Shown here: positions 1-8,971 of the stretch, piece by piece | Layout of the letters: the number at the start of each line of letters is the position of its first letter | How positions within the stretch are numbered: position 1 is the stretch's first letter | Assembly: GCF_004104375.1 (NCBI RefSeq) | Contig: NZ_QOVM01000001.1 | Span: forward strand, 124,001-188,000 | Direction: 5' to 3' | Origin: Leeuwenhoekiella aequorea | GTDB taxonomy: Bacteria > Bacteroidota > Bacteroidia > Flavobacteriales > Flavobacteriaceae | Length of the DNA stretch: 64,000 nt | The notes under the pieces: model-generated | What the model saw: only the letters and a program-made list of their open reading frames with translations | Told to the model about the DNA's origin: nothing | The model's database searches: none | Translations under genes and position numbers: made by a program

Positions 1-942
1 TAATAGAGCAGTTTTCCACGTATAAACAAGGTATAAATCTTGCAATTCGATATTTGCCGATAGCAAAATAAACAGCAATGATATTAGAAGTACACTTAGT
101 GATTCTTTAAAATATAACAGTTCTTTTAAATTTGGTAGCTTCATATTACCCATTACCATTCCCATCACTACAACAGATAGAAGTCCGCTTTCATGTGCAA
201 AAAGGTCTGATAACACAAATACACCAAGTACAGAAGCCAGTGTAAATACATTTAATAAGTAATGCGGAATAATCTTTCTCTTAATACACAATGCCAACGC
301 GTGTGCAAACGTAAACCCAAACGTAAACCCGAAGAGAACTATTTTTCCAAATTCTTCTAGAGCAGTAATAGTAAACTCACTTCCCGCGTCTACACTTATA
401 AATTCAAATACTAATACCGCAACTAACGCCCCTATAGGATCGATAAGAATACCTTCCCATTTTAAAATAGTAGATATATCTTTTTTAAGCGGAATATTTC
501 TTAGTATAGGTGTAATAACCGTAGGTCCTGTCACAATTATTAGTGCAGAAAATAGAAAAGATATACGCAAACTCAAATCAAAAATATAATATGCTGCTGC
601 ACCAGCTCCAAAAAAGGTCACCAGTGATCCTACAATTATAAGTTTAGTGATTACTGGTCCTACGTTTTTAATCTCACTAAAACGTAAGGTAAGTCCGCCT
701 TCGAAAAGTATAATTCCTATTGCCAGCGACACAAAATTAAATAAACGCTCTCCCGGGAAAATACCATTTTCTCCATTCCATATAGGTTCTATCCATTTTG
801 AACCGTCGTAAGATAATAATGTTGAAATAGGACCAACAAAAAGCCCGATAAGTATTAGTGGCAAAATTGCCGGTATTTTAAATTTCCATGCTACCCATTG
901 CGCTAATATTCCAAGTATTATAATTCCTCCCAGTTCTAACAT
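1..942 (-). CDS. Na+/H+ antiporter, CPA1/NhaP-like (3' part beyond window)
   Basis: An open frame of 314 codons runs leftward from an ATG (complement of 940-942) to the first base, so the C-terminal part is missing. The product is almost wholly hydrophobic, with about ten membrane segments. It carries the conserved stretches VTGPTVITPI and IDPIGALVAV, which are typical of monovalent cation:proton antiporters of the CPA1 family. Such proteins exchange Na+ or K+ for H+ across the inner membrane in pH and salt homeostasis. Whether a regulatory TrkA-type domain follows cannot be seen. No Shine-Dalgarno sequence precedes the start, which is normal for this group. The next gene is divergent, with about 240 bases between them. 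Confidence 0.85.
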   Translation of the reverse strand, partial: MLELGGIIILGILAQWVAWKFKIPAILPLILIGLFVGPISTLLSYDGSKWIEPIWNGENGIFPGERLFNFVSLAIGIILFEGGLTLRFSEIKNVGPVITKLIIVGSLVTFFGAGAAAYYIFDLSLRISFLFSALIIVTGPTVITPILRNIPLKKDISTILKWEGILIDPIGALVAVLVFEFISVDAGSEFTITALEEFGKIVLFGFTFGFTFAHALALCIKRKIIPHYLLNVFTLASVLGVFVLSDLFAHESGLLSVVVMGMVMGNMKLPNLKELLYFKESLSVLLISLLFILLSANIELQDLYLVYTWKTALL

Positions 943-1182
943 GTATTCAAGTTTTTGCTATGATACGTTTTTCTTCAATGATTCTAAAGCTCGCAAAGCC
1001 TATTCTGTGTTAAATATAGCTTAATTAGATGGCTAGAAAAATTTGATTTAACAGGCATTTAGTATTTTGCATGACTTTACCTAATGTTAGGTTTTCTATT
1101 TAATGAAGTGTTTTTTGACGTTATAATTCCTAAATACTTACTTAAATGTTTACTTACTCATTAGCAATCAGAATTCTACAAT

Positions 1183-2040
1183 ATGACGATACACGCAATC
1201 GATGCCGGTAGTTTTAAACTAGACGGTGGTGCTATGTTTGGGGTAGTTCCTAAAACCCTCTGGATACGTACAAATCCCGCAGATACTAATAATATGATAG
1301 ATATAGGGGCACGCTGCCTTCTTATCGAAAATGGAGATCGACTCACACTCATCGATACGGGAATGGGAGATAAGCAAAGTGATAAGTTTTTTAGTTACTA
1401 TCATCCCTGGGGAGATGCTACATTAGAAAAATCTCTACTTCAAAAAGGATTTCATCCTAATGATATCACAGATGTGTTTCTTACTCATTTGCATTTTGAT
1501 CATTCTGGAGGATGCATAAAGTGGTCAAAAGACGGTAAATCATTACTACCCGTTTTTAAAAATGCAACTTATTGGAGTAATCAAGATCATTGGGAATGGG
1601 CTACAAAACCTAATGCTCGAGAGAAAGCCTCTTTTTTAAAAGAAAATATTCTGCCTATTCAAGAAAGTGGGCAACTTCAGTTTGTAGATAAGCCTACAAG
1701 CGCTTTTTCTGCAACATCTGCACTTGATTTTGGTATTTTGTTTGTAGATGGTCATACCGATAAGCAAATGATTCCGCATATACAGCACAAGGATAAAACA
1801 CTTGTTTTTATGGCAGATTTATTGCCTACCGCAGGTCATTTACCCTTGCCTTACGTTATGGGTTTTGACACAAGACCTCTATTAACATTAGGAGAGAAAG
1901 ACAGTTTTTTGAACGAAGCTGCAGATAAAAATTACTACTTATGGTTAGAGCACGATGCACATAACCCTATAATTACGGTAGAACATACCGAAAAAGGAGT
2001 ACGGTTGAAAGACACCTTTAAAATTGAAGATGTACTGTAG
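1183..2040 (+). CDS. MBL-fold metallo-hydrolase
   Basis: A 285-residue protein of the metallo-beta-lactamase superfamily. The metal-binding signature HLHFDHSGG lies at residues 102-110. It is preceded by the strand LTLIDTGMG (54-62) and followed by the later ligand regions FVDGHTD, FMADLLP and EHDAHN. There is no signal peptide, so it is probably cytoplasmic. Members of this branch (quorum-quenching-lactonase-like and other hydrolases) act on varied ester or lactone bonds, and the substrate cannot be told from sequence. The gene stands alone, divergent from the antiporter and followed by the lipoprotein protease after a short gap. Confidence 0.85.
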   Translation: MTIHAIDAGSFKLDGGAMFGVVPKTLWIRTNPADTNNMIDIGARCLLIENGDRLTLIDTGMGDKQSDKFFSYYHPWGDATLEKSLLQKGFHPNDITDVFLTHLHFDHSGGCIKWSKDGKSLLPVFKNATYWSNQDHWEWATKPNAREKASFLKENILPIQESGQLQFVDKPTSAFSATSALDFGILFVDGHTDKQMIPHIQHKDKTLVFMADLLPTAGHLPLPYVMGFDTRPLLTLGEKDSFLNEAADKNYYLWLEHDAHNPIITVEHTEKGVRLKDTFKIEDVL

Positions 2041-2105
2041 CAATTCGTATTGTTGCTGTATTGTAAATAACAAATTATCAAGCAAAATCTAAATAACACC
2101 TATTA

Positions 2106-3755
2106 ATGAAAAAAGTTTTTATTGCTGCCTTTAGTGCCGCACTGTTTCTGAATGCTTGTGGTACTGCACCACTAATCTCAATACCGGAAGAAAATGTTGA
2201 TAAACTTCCTTTAAAAATTAGCGAACTTGAAGAAGACCAACTTAAAGCTTGGCCTACTTTAGACATTATGCAGGATACTGTTCCTGGAATGAGCGTCGAA
2301 AAAACGTATGCCGAACTTATAAAAGGTACAGGTGCATCTATTATTGTTGCAGTTGTTGACAGTGGAATTGATATTGAACACGAAGATCTTAAAAATGTAC
2401 TCTGGACAAACCCAGGTGAAATTGCCGGAAATGGTATTGATGATGACAACAATGGATTTATAGATGACGTTCATGGATGGAATTTTCTTGGAGATATTGT
2501 TCAAGAACAGTTAGAAAAAAGTAGGATTGTTCAAAAGTATAATGCTCAATTTAGCGGAAAAACTTTAGATCAAATACCAGCTGCTCAAAAGGATTTGTTC
2601 AACCTTTATACTGAAGCAAAAAATCAGGTTGATACAGAGCGTGACGAATTAATACAGCAAAAAACGCAATATGATGGTTTACTTGCTGCTGTAAAAACAG
2701 CACATACTGCTGCTACCGAAAAATTAGGTAAGGAAGACTATACTGCAGAAGAGGTTGCAACATTGCCAGAAACTACTGCCATGGAAGAGCGTAACAAAGG
2801 TGTACTTACACAAATGCTTACTTATGCAGAGACTATTCCTGAATTTGTGGAAATGCTTACAGAACAGTTAGAGAGTATGACAGATCGCCTTAACAACAAT
2901 TATAATATTGAAGGTGATTATCGTAGTGTTTTAGGAGACAATCCAGATGATATTAAAGATGCTGTTTACGGTAACAATAATGTAACAGGACCAGATCCTG
3001 ATGCGGCTTTACATGGAACTCACGTAGCCGGTATTATTGCCGCAGAGCGTAATAATGGTATTGGGATGAACGGTGTAGCAAATAATGTGAAGATTATGAC
3101 TATACGAGCGGTACCTGACGGTGATGAGCGTGATAAAGATATTGCTCTTGCCCTAAGATATGCTGTTGATAATGGTGCAAAAGTTATAAATACAAGTTTT
3201 GGTAAATATTTTGCAACAAATCCAGAGTGGGTATATGATGCTATTAAATATGCTGCTAAAAAAGATGTATTAATTGTAAATGCTGCAGGAAACGAAAGTA
3301 TAGATCTTGATTCAGGAGATACTGTATATCCTAATGATCAATTAGATAATACTACTGAGTTTGCAGATAATGTAATTACTGTAGGTGCTTTAAACTATAA
3401 ATATGGAGGCAAATTGATTGCAAGCTTTTCCAACTATGGTAAATCTAATGTAGATGTATTTGCACCAGGAGTACAAATCTGGTCAACAACTCCAGACAAT
3501 TCGTATCAGTTTTTACAAGGTACTTCTATGGCTTCTCCAGAAGTTGCTGGTGTAGCTGCAATGTTACGTTCTTATTATCCACAATTTTCTGCAGCTCAAA
3601 TCAAGCAAATTATCTTGCAAAGTGGAATTTCTACTAACATTCAGGTTTCTGCAGGAGAAGGAGGAGAGACTGTAAAGCCATTTAATGCGCTGTCAAAATC
3701 GGGCAAAATGGTTAATATGTACAATGCCTTTAAAATGGCAGAATTGTCAAAGTAA
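2106..3755 (+). CDS. S8 family serine peptidase (subtilisin-like lipoprotein)
   Basis: A 549-residue exported protease. The N-terminus is a lipoprotein signal with lipobox LNAC and Cys18. The catalytic triad is visible: Asp85 in VVDSGID, His303 in HGTHVAG and Ser474 in GTSMASP, with the oxyanion Asn396 in NAAGNES. The stretch between Asp and His is about 218 residues, far longer than the roughly 30 of subtilisin. It contains an Asp-rich segment (GIDDDNNGFIDD) and a charged helical insert at about 130-270. The lipobox predicts anchoring in an envelope membrane. No T9SS C-terminal domain is seen, since the protein ends just after the catalytic domain. Two M1 peptidase genes follow in the same direction, suggesting a peptide-degradation cluster. 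Confidence 0.92.
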   Translation: MKKVFIAAFSAALFLNACGTAPLISIPEENVDKLPLKISELEEDQLKAWPTLDIMQDTVPGMSVEKTYAELIKGTGASIIVAVVDSGIDIEHEDLKNVLWTNPGEIAGNGIDDDNNGFIDDVHGWNFLGDIVQEQLEKSRIVQKYNAQFSGKTLDQIPAAQKDLFNLYTEAKNQVDTERDELIQQKTQYDGLLAAVKTAHTAATEKLGKEDYTAEEVATLPETTAMEERNKGVLTQMLTYAETIPEFVEMLTEQLESMTDRLNNNYNIEGDYRSVLGDNPDDIKDAVYGNNNVTGPDPDAALHGTHVAGIIAAERNNGIGMNGVANNVKIMTIRAVPDGDERDKDIALALRYAVDNGAKVINTSFGKYFATNPEWVYDAIKYAAKKDVLIVNAAGNESIDLDSGDTVYPNDQLDNTTEFADNVITVGALNYKYGGKLIASFSNYGKSNVDVFAPGVQIWSTTPDNSYQFLQGTSMASPEVAGVAAMLRSYYPQFSAAQIKQIILQSGISTNIQVSAGEGGETVKPFNALSKSGKMVNMYNAFKMAELSK

Positions 3756-3765
3756 TTTAAAAATT

Positions 3766-3802
3766 ATCTGAGAGAATGTATATTTATTACATTTTCTCAG
3801 AT
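3766..3802 (+). terminator. Hairpin terminator after S8 peptidase gene
   Basis: A 15-bp stem (ATCTGAGAGAATGTA pairing with its near-perfect complement, one G-T pair) sits 11 bases after the protease stop. The T-run is weak, so termination may be partial before the M1 peptidase gene. Confidence 0.6.
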
Positions 3803-3851
3803 TTATACAAGACATTTTTAATACCACAACGTGGGAAAATCTAAATTAACT

Positions 3852-5690
3852 ATGAATTTAAAAGCTTTAATTAGTCTTTCTTTTTTAAGTGTTTTTGCAT
3901 TTGCGCAAGCACAAAATAATACATCTTACTGGCAACAGCATGTTGATTATAAGATGAATATTGATATGGATGTTGATAACTATACCTATACTGGTGATCA
4001 GGAATTGGTTTACACAAACAACTCTCCAGATACATTAAGTCAGGTGTTTTATCATCTTTATTTCAATGCATTTCAACCGGGTAGTGAGATGGATGTGCGC
4101 TCTTTAAATATTAAAGATCCAGACGGTAGAGTAAAAGATCGTATATCTAAGTTAAAACCAGATGAGATAGGATTTATTAAAGTTGATAAACTCACTCAAA
4201 ATGGTTCTGTATTAACTTATACAGTTGCAGGTACTGTTCTTGAAGTAAATCTAGCTAGTCCCATTGCTCCAGGCGAGAGTACTACATTTAATATGAATTT
4301 TAATGGACAGGTACCTGTTCAAATACGTAGAAGCGGACGTAATAATGCTGAAGGTGTAGCTTTATCAATGACACAATGGTATCCAAAATTAGCAGAGTAT
4401 GACTTCGAAGGCTGGCATGCAGATCCTTATATCGCACGTGAGTTTCACGGAGTATGGGGAGACTTTGATGTGAAAATTACTATAGATTCTAAGTACACAA
4501 TAGGTGGTACAGGAAATCTTCAAAATCCTGAAATAGGTCACGGATATGGAGAGCCGGGTCAAAAAGCAATAAAGCCAGTAAAAGGAAAATATACCTGGCA
4601 TTTTGTAGCCCCTAATGTTCATGATTTTGCTTGGGCTGCAGATCCAGATTACATTCACGATAAGTTAACTGCAGAAGATGGTACAGTTCTTCATTTTTTC
4701 TATAAAGATGATAAAGAAATCATTGAAAACTGGAAAAAATTACAACCTAAAACTGCAGATCTATTAGCCTATTATAATGAGCACGTAGGTCCTTATCCTT
4801 ATGATCAATATTCGGTTATTCAAGGTGGAGATGGTGGAATGGAGTATGCAATGTGTACATTAATTACCGGCGGAAGAAATCTTGGGAGCCTTATAGGTGT
4901 AACTGCACACGAATTTGCACACACTTGGTTTCAGTTTTTAATGGCTACCAATGAACAAAAACACGAATGGATGGATGAAGGTTTCACCTCATATATCTCT
5001 GATGAAGCTATGAACGTGGTAATGGATGAGAAAAAACCTAATCCTCAAGCAGGTAATTACAATTCATACTTTAGATTAGCTACCAGTGGTTTTGAACAAC
5101 CCCAAACAACCTATGCAGATCGTTACTCTTTAAATGCTGCATATGGAGCTTCTGCTTATTCTAAAGGTGCTGTTTTTATGGCACAACTAGGATATATCAT
5201 AGGTAAAGAAAATCTTGATAAGACTATTAAAAATTATTACAAAAACTGGCATTTTAAACACCCAACACCTAATGATTTTAAGCGTGAAGCTGAAGCTGTA
5301 AGTGGTATGCAGTTAGATTGGTATCTGGTAGATTGGACACAAACTACAAATACTATTGATTATGCAATCAAAAATGTAGAAGAAGTAAATGGAAAAACTG
5401 AGGTTACTTTAGAACGTAAGGGTCTTATGCCTATGCCTATAGATCTTTATGTAAACGCTACAGATAATGCAAATGAGGCATATTATATTCCGCTACGTAT
5501 GATGCGTGCAGATAAATCAAATCCATTTCCAGATATGAAGCGTACGCAATTAGAGGACTGGCCCTGGGCATTGCCAACGTATACTTTCACAATAGACAAA
5601 CCTCTTTCTGAAATAAAAGCAATGACTATAGATGCTCAACAACTTATGGCAGATATAGACCGTTCAAATAATACGTGGACAAAACAATAA
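3852..5690 (+). CDS. M1 family metallopeptidase, exported
   Basis: A 612-residue zinc aminopeptidase of family M1. I choose the ATG that gives a clean Sec signal peptide (MNLKALISL...FAQAQ). A GTG seven codons upstream would only add a polar tail. The substrate motif GGMEY is at 328-332. The zinc site is HEFAH at 353-357, followed after 18 residues by Glu376 in WMDEGF, giving the full HExxH-x18-E arrangement. The protein is predicted periplasmic or surface-exposed. It degrades peptides from the N-terminus, but the precise specificity is unknown. It lies between the S8 protease and a second, longer M1 enzyme and is closed by its own strong terminator. Confidence 0.92.
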   Translation: MNLKALISLSFLSVFAFAQAQNNTSYWQQHVDYKMNIDMDVDNYTYTGDQELVYTNNSPDTLSQVFYHLYFNAFQPGSEMDVRSLNIKDPDGRVKDRISKLKPDEIGFIKVDKLTQNGSVLTYTVAGTVLEVNLASPIAPGESTTFNMNFNGQVPVQIRRSGRNNAEGVALSMTQWYPKLAEYDFEGWHADPYIAREFHGVWGDFDVKITIDSKYTIGGTGNLQNPEIGHGYGEPGQKAIKPVKGKYTWHFVAPNVHDFAWAADPDYIHDKLTAEDGTVLHFFYKDDKEIIENWKKLQPKTADLLAYYNEHVGPYPYDQYSVIQGGDGGMEYAMCTLITGGRNLGSLIGVTAHEFAHTWFQFLMATNEQKHEWMDEGFTSYISDEAMNVVMDEKKPNPQAGNYNSYFRLATSGFEQPQTTYADRYSLNAAYGASAYSKGAVFMAQLGYIIGKENLDKTIKNYYKNWHFKHPTPNDFKREAEAVSGMQLDWYLVDWTQTTNTIDYAIKNVEEVNGKTEVTLERKGLMPMPIDLYVNATDNANEAYYIPLRMMRADKSNPFPDMKRTQLEDWPWALPTYTFTIDKPLSEIKAMTIDAQQLMADIDRSNNTWTKQ

Positions 5691-5710
5691 TTATAAGTCT
5701 ATCTTATTTT

Positions 5711-5742
5711 AAAGCCGTTTTCATTGTGAAAACGGCTTTTTT
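5711..5742 (+). terminator. Rho-independent terminator after M1 peptidase
   Basis: A perfect 13-bp stem, AAAGCCGTTTTCA, with a 3-base loop (TTG), followed by a T-rich tail, begins 21 bases after the stop codon. Confidence 0.85.
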
Positions 5743-5812
5743 ATTTTAGAACTGTTGTTAATCTGTTGCTGAGATTTTTCCGATATTTAAAATTTTCAAT
5801 TTTATATTTATA

Positions 5813-8386
5813 ATGAAATTTCTATATCTTTTTTCTTTACTGCTTATAAGCTTCTCATCTTGTCAAGAATCTACAACGGAAAACATTTCTCCAGAACCGG
5901 GAATATCCTTGGAATTAGCAGAATTCCGTAAAAAACAGATAAGTGATATTGTATATAAATTAGAGTTTAAGATTCCTAAAAATCTTGAAGATTCTATTCC
6001 TGCAGTATTAGAATTAGACCTCATCATACACGATAATTCACAACCCTTAATTTTAGACTTTAACGTTGATGAAAGTCACCTTAAAACGATCAAAACAAAT
6101 GGTAAAGAAGTAAGTATTCAGCTGGTTAACGAACATATAATTATACCTAAAGAGCATCTAAATAAAGGTGCAAATACTATTGATATCAATTTTATTGCAG
6201 GTGAACAATCACTTAATCGCAATTTAGATTTTCTATATACTTTATTAGTTCCCGATCGTGCGAGTACACTTTTTCCTTGTTTTGATCAACCTAATTTAAA
6301 AGCCAATTATATTCTTAACATAACTGCTCCTAACGAATGGGAAGTATTATGTGGCGCACCAGAGTTAAAGAAAATAGAGAAAGGAGATTTTATTGAGCAT
6401 CAGTTTGATAAATCTGATTTGATGAGTACCTATTTATTTTCTTTTGTAGCCGGTAAATTTAATGTTGATAAACAAAAGATAGCTAACTTGGATATGACGA
6501 TGCTTTATAGAGAGACAGACTCCATTAAAGTAAAGAATAGTCTAGATCCTATTTTTAAACTACATGCAGTTGCTGTTGCATTCTTAGAAAACTATACCGC
6601 GCAGGATTTTCCTTTTGTAAAATTAGATTTTGCTTCTATTCCTATCTTTCAGTATGGTGGGATGGAGCACGTAGGAGCAATTCAATATAAAGAATCATCA
6701 TTATTTTTAGATAATACAGCTACAGACAGTGATAAATTAGGAAGGGCTAAGCTTATTGCACACGAGACGGCACATATGTGGTTTGGAGACTTAGTTACAA
6801 TGAACTGGTTTAATGATGTATGGATGAAAGAGGTTTTTGCAAATTTTATGGCAGATAAAATTGTTAACCCTGCATTTCCAACGATTAATCATGATCTGGT
6901 ATTTGTAGTTAATCATTACCCGGGTGCATACGGTGAAGACCGCACAAAAGGTGCAAATCCCATTAGGCAAGAACTAGATAATTTAAAGAATGCCGGCTCT
7001 CTATATGGGGGAATAATTTATCACAAAGCACCTATTATGATGCGACAATTGGAGCTTACAACGGGAAAAGATAAATTTAAAGAAGGTATACAAGAGTATA
7101 TAAAAAACTATGCAAATAGTAATGCCGTATGGAATGATCTCGTATCAATATTAGATAATAAAACTGCGATAGATCTAAAAGAATGGAGTGATGTATGGGT
7201 TAACCAAAGCAGTAGACCAGTATTTACAGAACATGTGATCTATGATGATCAAGAAAAAATAAGTTCATTTATTCTTAAACAAAGTGCTGAAGATAAGAGT
7301 ACTAAAATCTGGCCTCAAACATTTGAAATAGGTCTTGTTTATGCAGATTCTACACATAGAATCACAGCGAATGTTACTAATGCACAGCTAGAGCTAGAAG
7401 AGGTCAAGGGCTTACCTAAACCACTTCAGATAATTTATAATTACGACGGAATGGGGTATGGTATTTTTCCGCAGCAGAAAGATGCTTTATTAAATATACC
7501 AGAAATTAAAGATGAGGTAGCTCGGGGTTACAGCTATATAAATACCTATGAGAATTTATTAAACGGAAGTATAGATCCCATAGCAGCTTTTAACCTCTTT
7601 AAAAAAGGAATTGAAACAGAACGCAATGAATTAATTCTAGGTAGAATCACCAGTCAAATGAATAGTCTGTACTGGACTTATTTTACAGGTGAACAAAGGG
7701 ATGCGCATCAAAAAGAGCTTGAGAATCTGGTCTATCAACAATTGCAAAAAGAATTACCAGCTAATATAAAAAAGACCTTATTTGGTTTATTTAGTTCTAT
7801 AGCACACTCAGAAACCGGTAAAGAAAAGTTGTTTAAGATTTGGAGCAAAAAAGTAAATATTAAGGATTTAAAGCTCAATCAGGACGATTATACATCAATG
7901 GCAATGAATCTCGCTGTATTTGAGCATTCAAAAACCGATTTGATATTAAAAGAAACTGAAGCTGAAATTACAAATCCAGATAAGAAAAAGAGATTTATTT
8001 TTCTAAAGCCTGCTTTATCAACAGATAGCGCAGTTCGTAACTCATTTTTTGACACGTTCAAAGACGCAAAAAATAGAGAAAAAGAGTCTTGGGTAGTTTC
8101 TGCATTGCATTATATTAATCACCCATTAAGGCAAGATGCAGGAGAAATAAACTTAAAAGCTTCACTAAATTTATTAGAAGAAATTCAACGCACTGGTGAC
8201 ATCTTTTTTCCAAAAAACTGGCTAAATGCTACAATAGGTAAATACTCATCTAAAAAAGCTTTTGAAATACGGGAGGAGTTTTTAGCTGCACATCCTAATT
8301 TGAATCCTGTATTAAGAAGTAAGCTATTACAAGCTACCGATGATTTAGATCGTATTAATAATTTGGATAATAGCAAAGACGATTAG
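5813..8386 (+). CDS. M1 family aminopeptidase (lipoprotein)
   Basis: An 857-residue aminopeptidase N-type enzyme. The N-terminus is a lipoprotein signal ending in the lipobox FSSC (Cys17), so it is membrane-anchored in the envelope. The exopeptidase motif GGMEH is at 282-286. The zinc motif HETAH is at 317-321, and the third ligand Glu340 follows after 18 residues in WMKEVFANF. The usual NEGFA wording around that Glu is changed to KEVFA, which still keeps the ligand. The long C-terminal half is helical, as in the ERAP1-like C-terminal domain of larger M1 members. It probably releases N-terminal residues from imported peptides. It is separated from the preceding M1 gene by a terminator and from rnpA by about 90 bases. 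Confidence 0.92.
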   Translation: MKFLYLFSLLLISFSSCQESTTENISPEPGISLELAEFRKKQISDIVYKLEFKIPKNLEDSIPAVLELDLIIHDNSQPLILDFNVDESHLKTIKTNGKEVSIQLVNEHIIIPKEHLNKGANTIDINFIAGEQSLNRNLDFLYTLLVPDRASTLFPCFDQPNLKANYILNITAPNEWEVLCGAPELKKIEKGDFIEHQFDKSDLMSTYLFSFVAGKFNVDKQKIANLDMTMLYRETDSIKVKNSLDPIFKLHAVAVAFLENYTAQDFPFVKLDFASIPIFQYGGMEHVGAIQYKESSLFLDNTATDSDKLGRAKLIAHETAHMWFGDLVTMNWFNDVWMKEVFANFMADKIVNPAFPTINHDLVFVVNHYPGAYGEDRTKGANPIRQELDNLKNAGSLYGGIIYHKAPIMMRQLELTTGKDKFKEGIQEYIKNYANSNAVWNDLVSILDNKTAIDLKEWSDVWVNQSSRPVFTEHVIYDDQEKISSFILKQSAEDKSTKIWPQTFEIGLVYADSTHRITANVTNAQLELEEVKGLPKPLQIIYNYDGMGYGIFPQQKDALLNIPEIKDEVARGYSYINTYENLLNGSIDPIAAFNLFKKGIETERNELILGRITSQMNSLYWTYFTGEQRDAHQKELENLVYQQLQKELPANIKKTLFGLFSSIAHSETGKEKLFKIWSKKVNIKDLKLNQDDYTSMAMNLAVFEHSKTDLILKETEAEITNPDKKKRFIFLKPALSTDSAVRNSFFDTFKDAKNREKESWVVSALHYINHPLRQDAGEINLKASLNLLEEIQRTGDIFFPKNWLNATIGKYSSKKAFEIREEFLAAHPNLNPVLRSKLLQATDDLDRINNLDNSKDD

Positions 8387-8476
8387 ACTTACATGCAATA
8401 AGTCTGATTGAATTTTAGTGATACAATAGTTAACTATCTTTACCAAACTAATATTTTCACCTGAGGGTAATTTATA

Positions 8477-8866
8477 ATGAATCAAACTTTCCCTAAAAAA
8501 GAACACTTAAAACGCAAAAAACTCATTGACTTGTTGTTTAAACAAGGTCAAAAAGTTAGCGCTTATCCATTATTACTTTTTTATACTCAGGCACCTTTAT
8601 TTGAAGAAGATGTGGTTATACAAGCAGGCTTTTCAGTAGCAAAACGTAACCATAAGCTTGCGGTAACAAGAAATAGGTTAAAACGCCTAATGAGAGAGGT
8701 TTATCGAAAAAATAAACTATGTTTTCAAACTAATGAGTTAACTTTTGCGTTTATGTTTATTTACACCGGTAGGGAAGAAGTAAGTTATATAGAATTGGAA
8801 AAAGCTATGCTTAAGCTTATCTCAAAATTTAATAGCAAAGTAAGCGCTGGATCAGACGATATCTAG
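8477..8866 (+). CDS. rnpA: Ribonuclease P protein component
   Basis: A 129-residue basic protein that assists the RNase P RNA in removing 5' leaders from tRNA precursors. The RNase P signature is seen as AGFSVAKRNHKLAVTRNRLK and then RLMREVYR (residues about 55-77), and the N-terminus KKEHLKRKKLIDLLFKQG fits the family. It is not beside rpmH here; instead an S41 protease gene follows, about 105 bases downstream on the same strand. A possible -7 element TATCTTTA lies about 40 bases upstream of the start. Confidence 0.95.
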   Translation: MNQTFPKKEHLKRKKLIDLLFKQGQKVSAYPLLLFYTQAPLFEEDVVIQAGFSVAKRNHKLAVTRNRLKRLMREVYRKNKLCFQTNELTFAFMFIYTGREEVSYIELEKAMLKLISKFNSKVSAGSDDI

Positions 8867-8971
8867 AACGTAATCTATTAAGCAACTCAATCTGGTATTA
8901 GTATTAAATACTGGAAAGTTGTACTTAAAATTAGCAACTTAATTCAACTAGAAACATCAACATAATTTATT

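Noticed and set aside
2078-2452. 124-codon antisense ORF over the S8 protease start
   Set aside because: Overlaps the lipoprotein signal and catalytic Asp of a certain gene; product without recognisable features.
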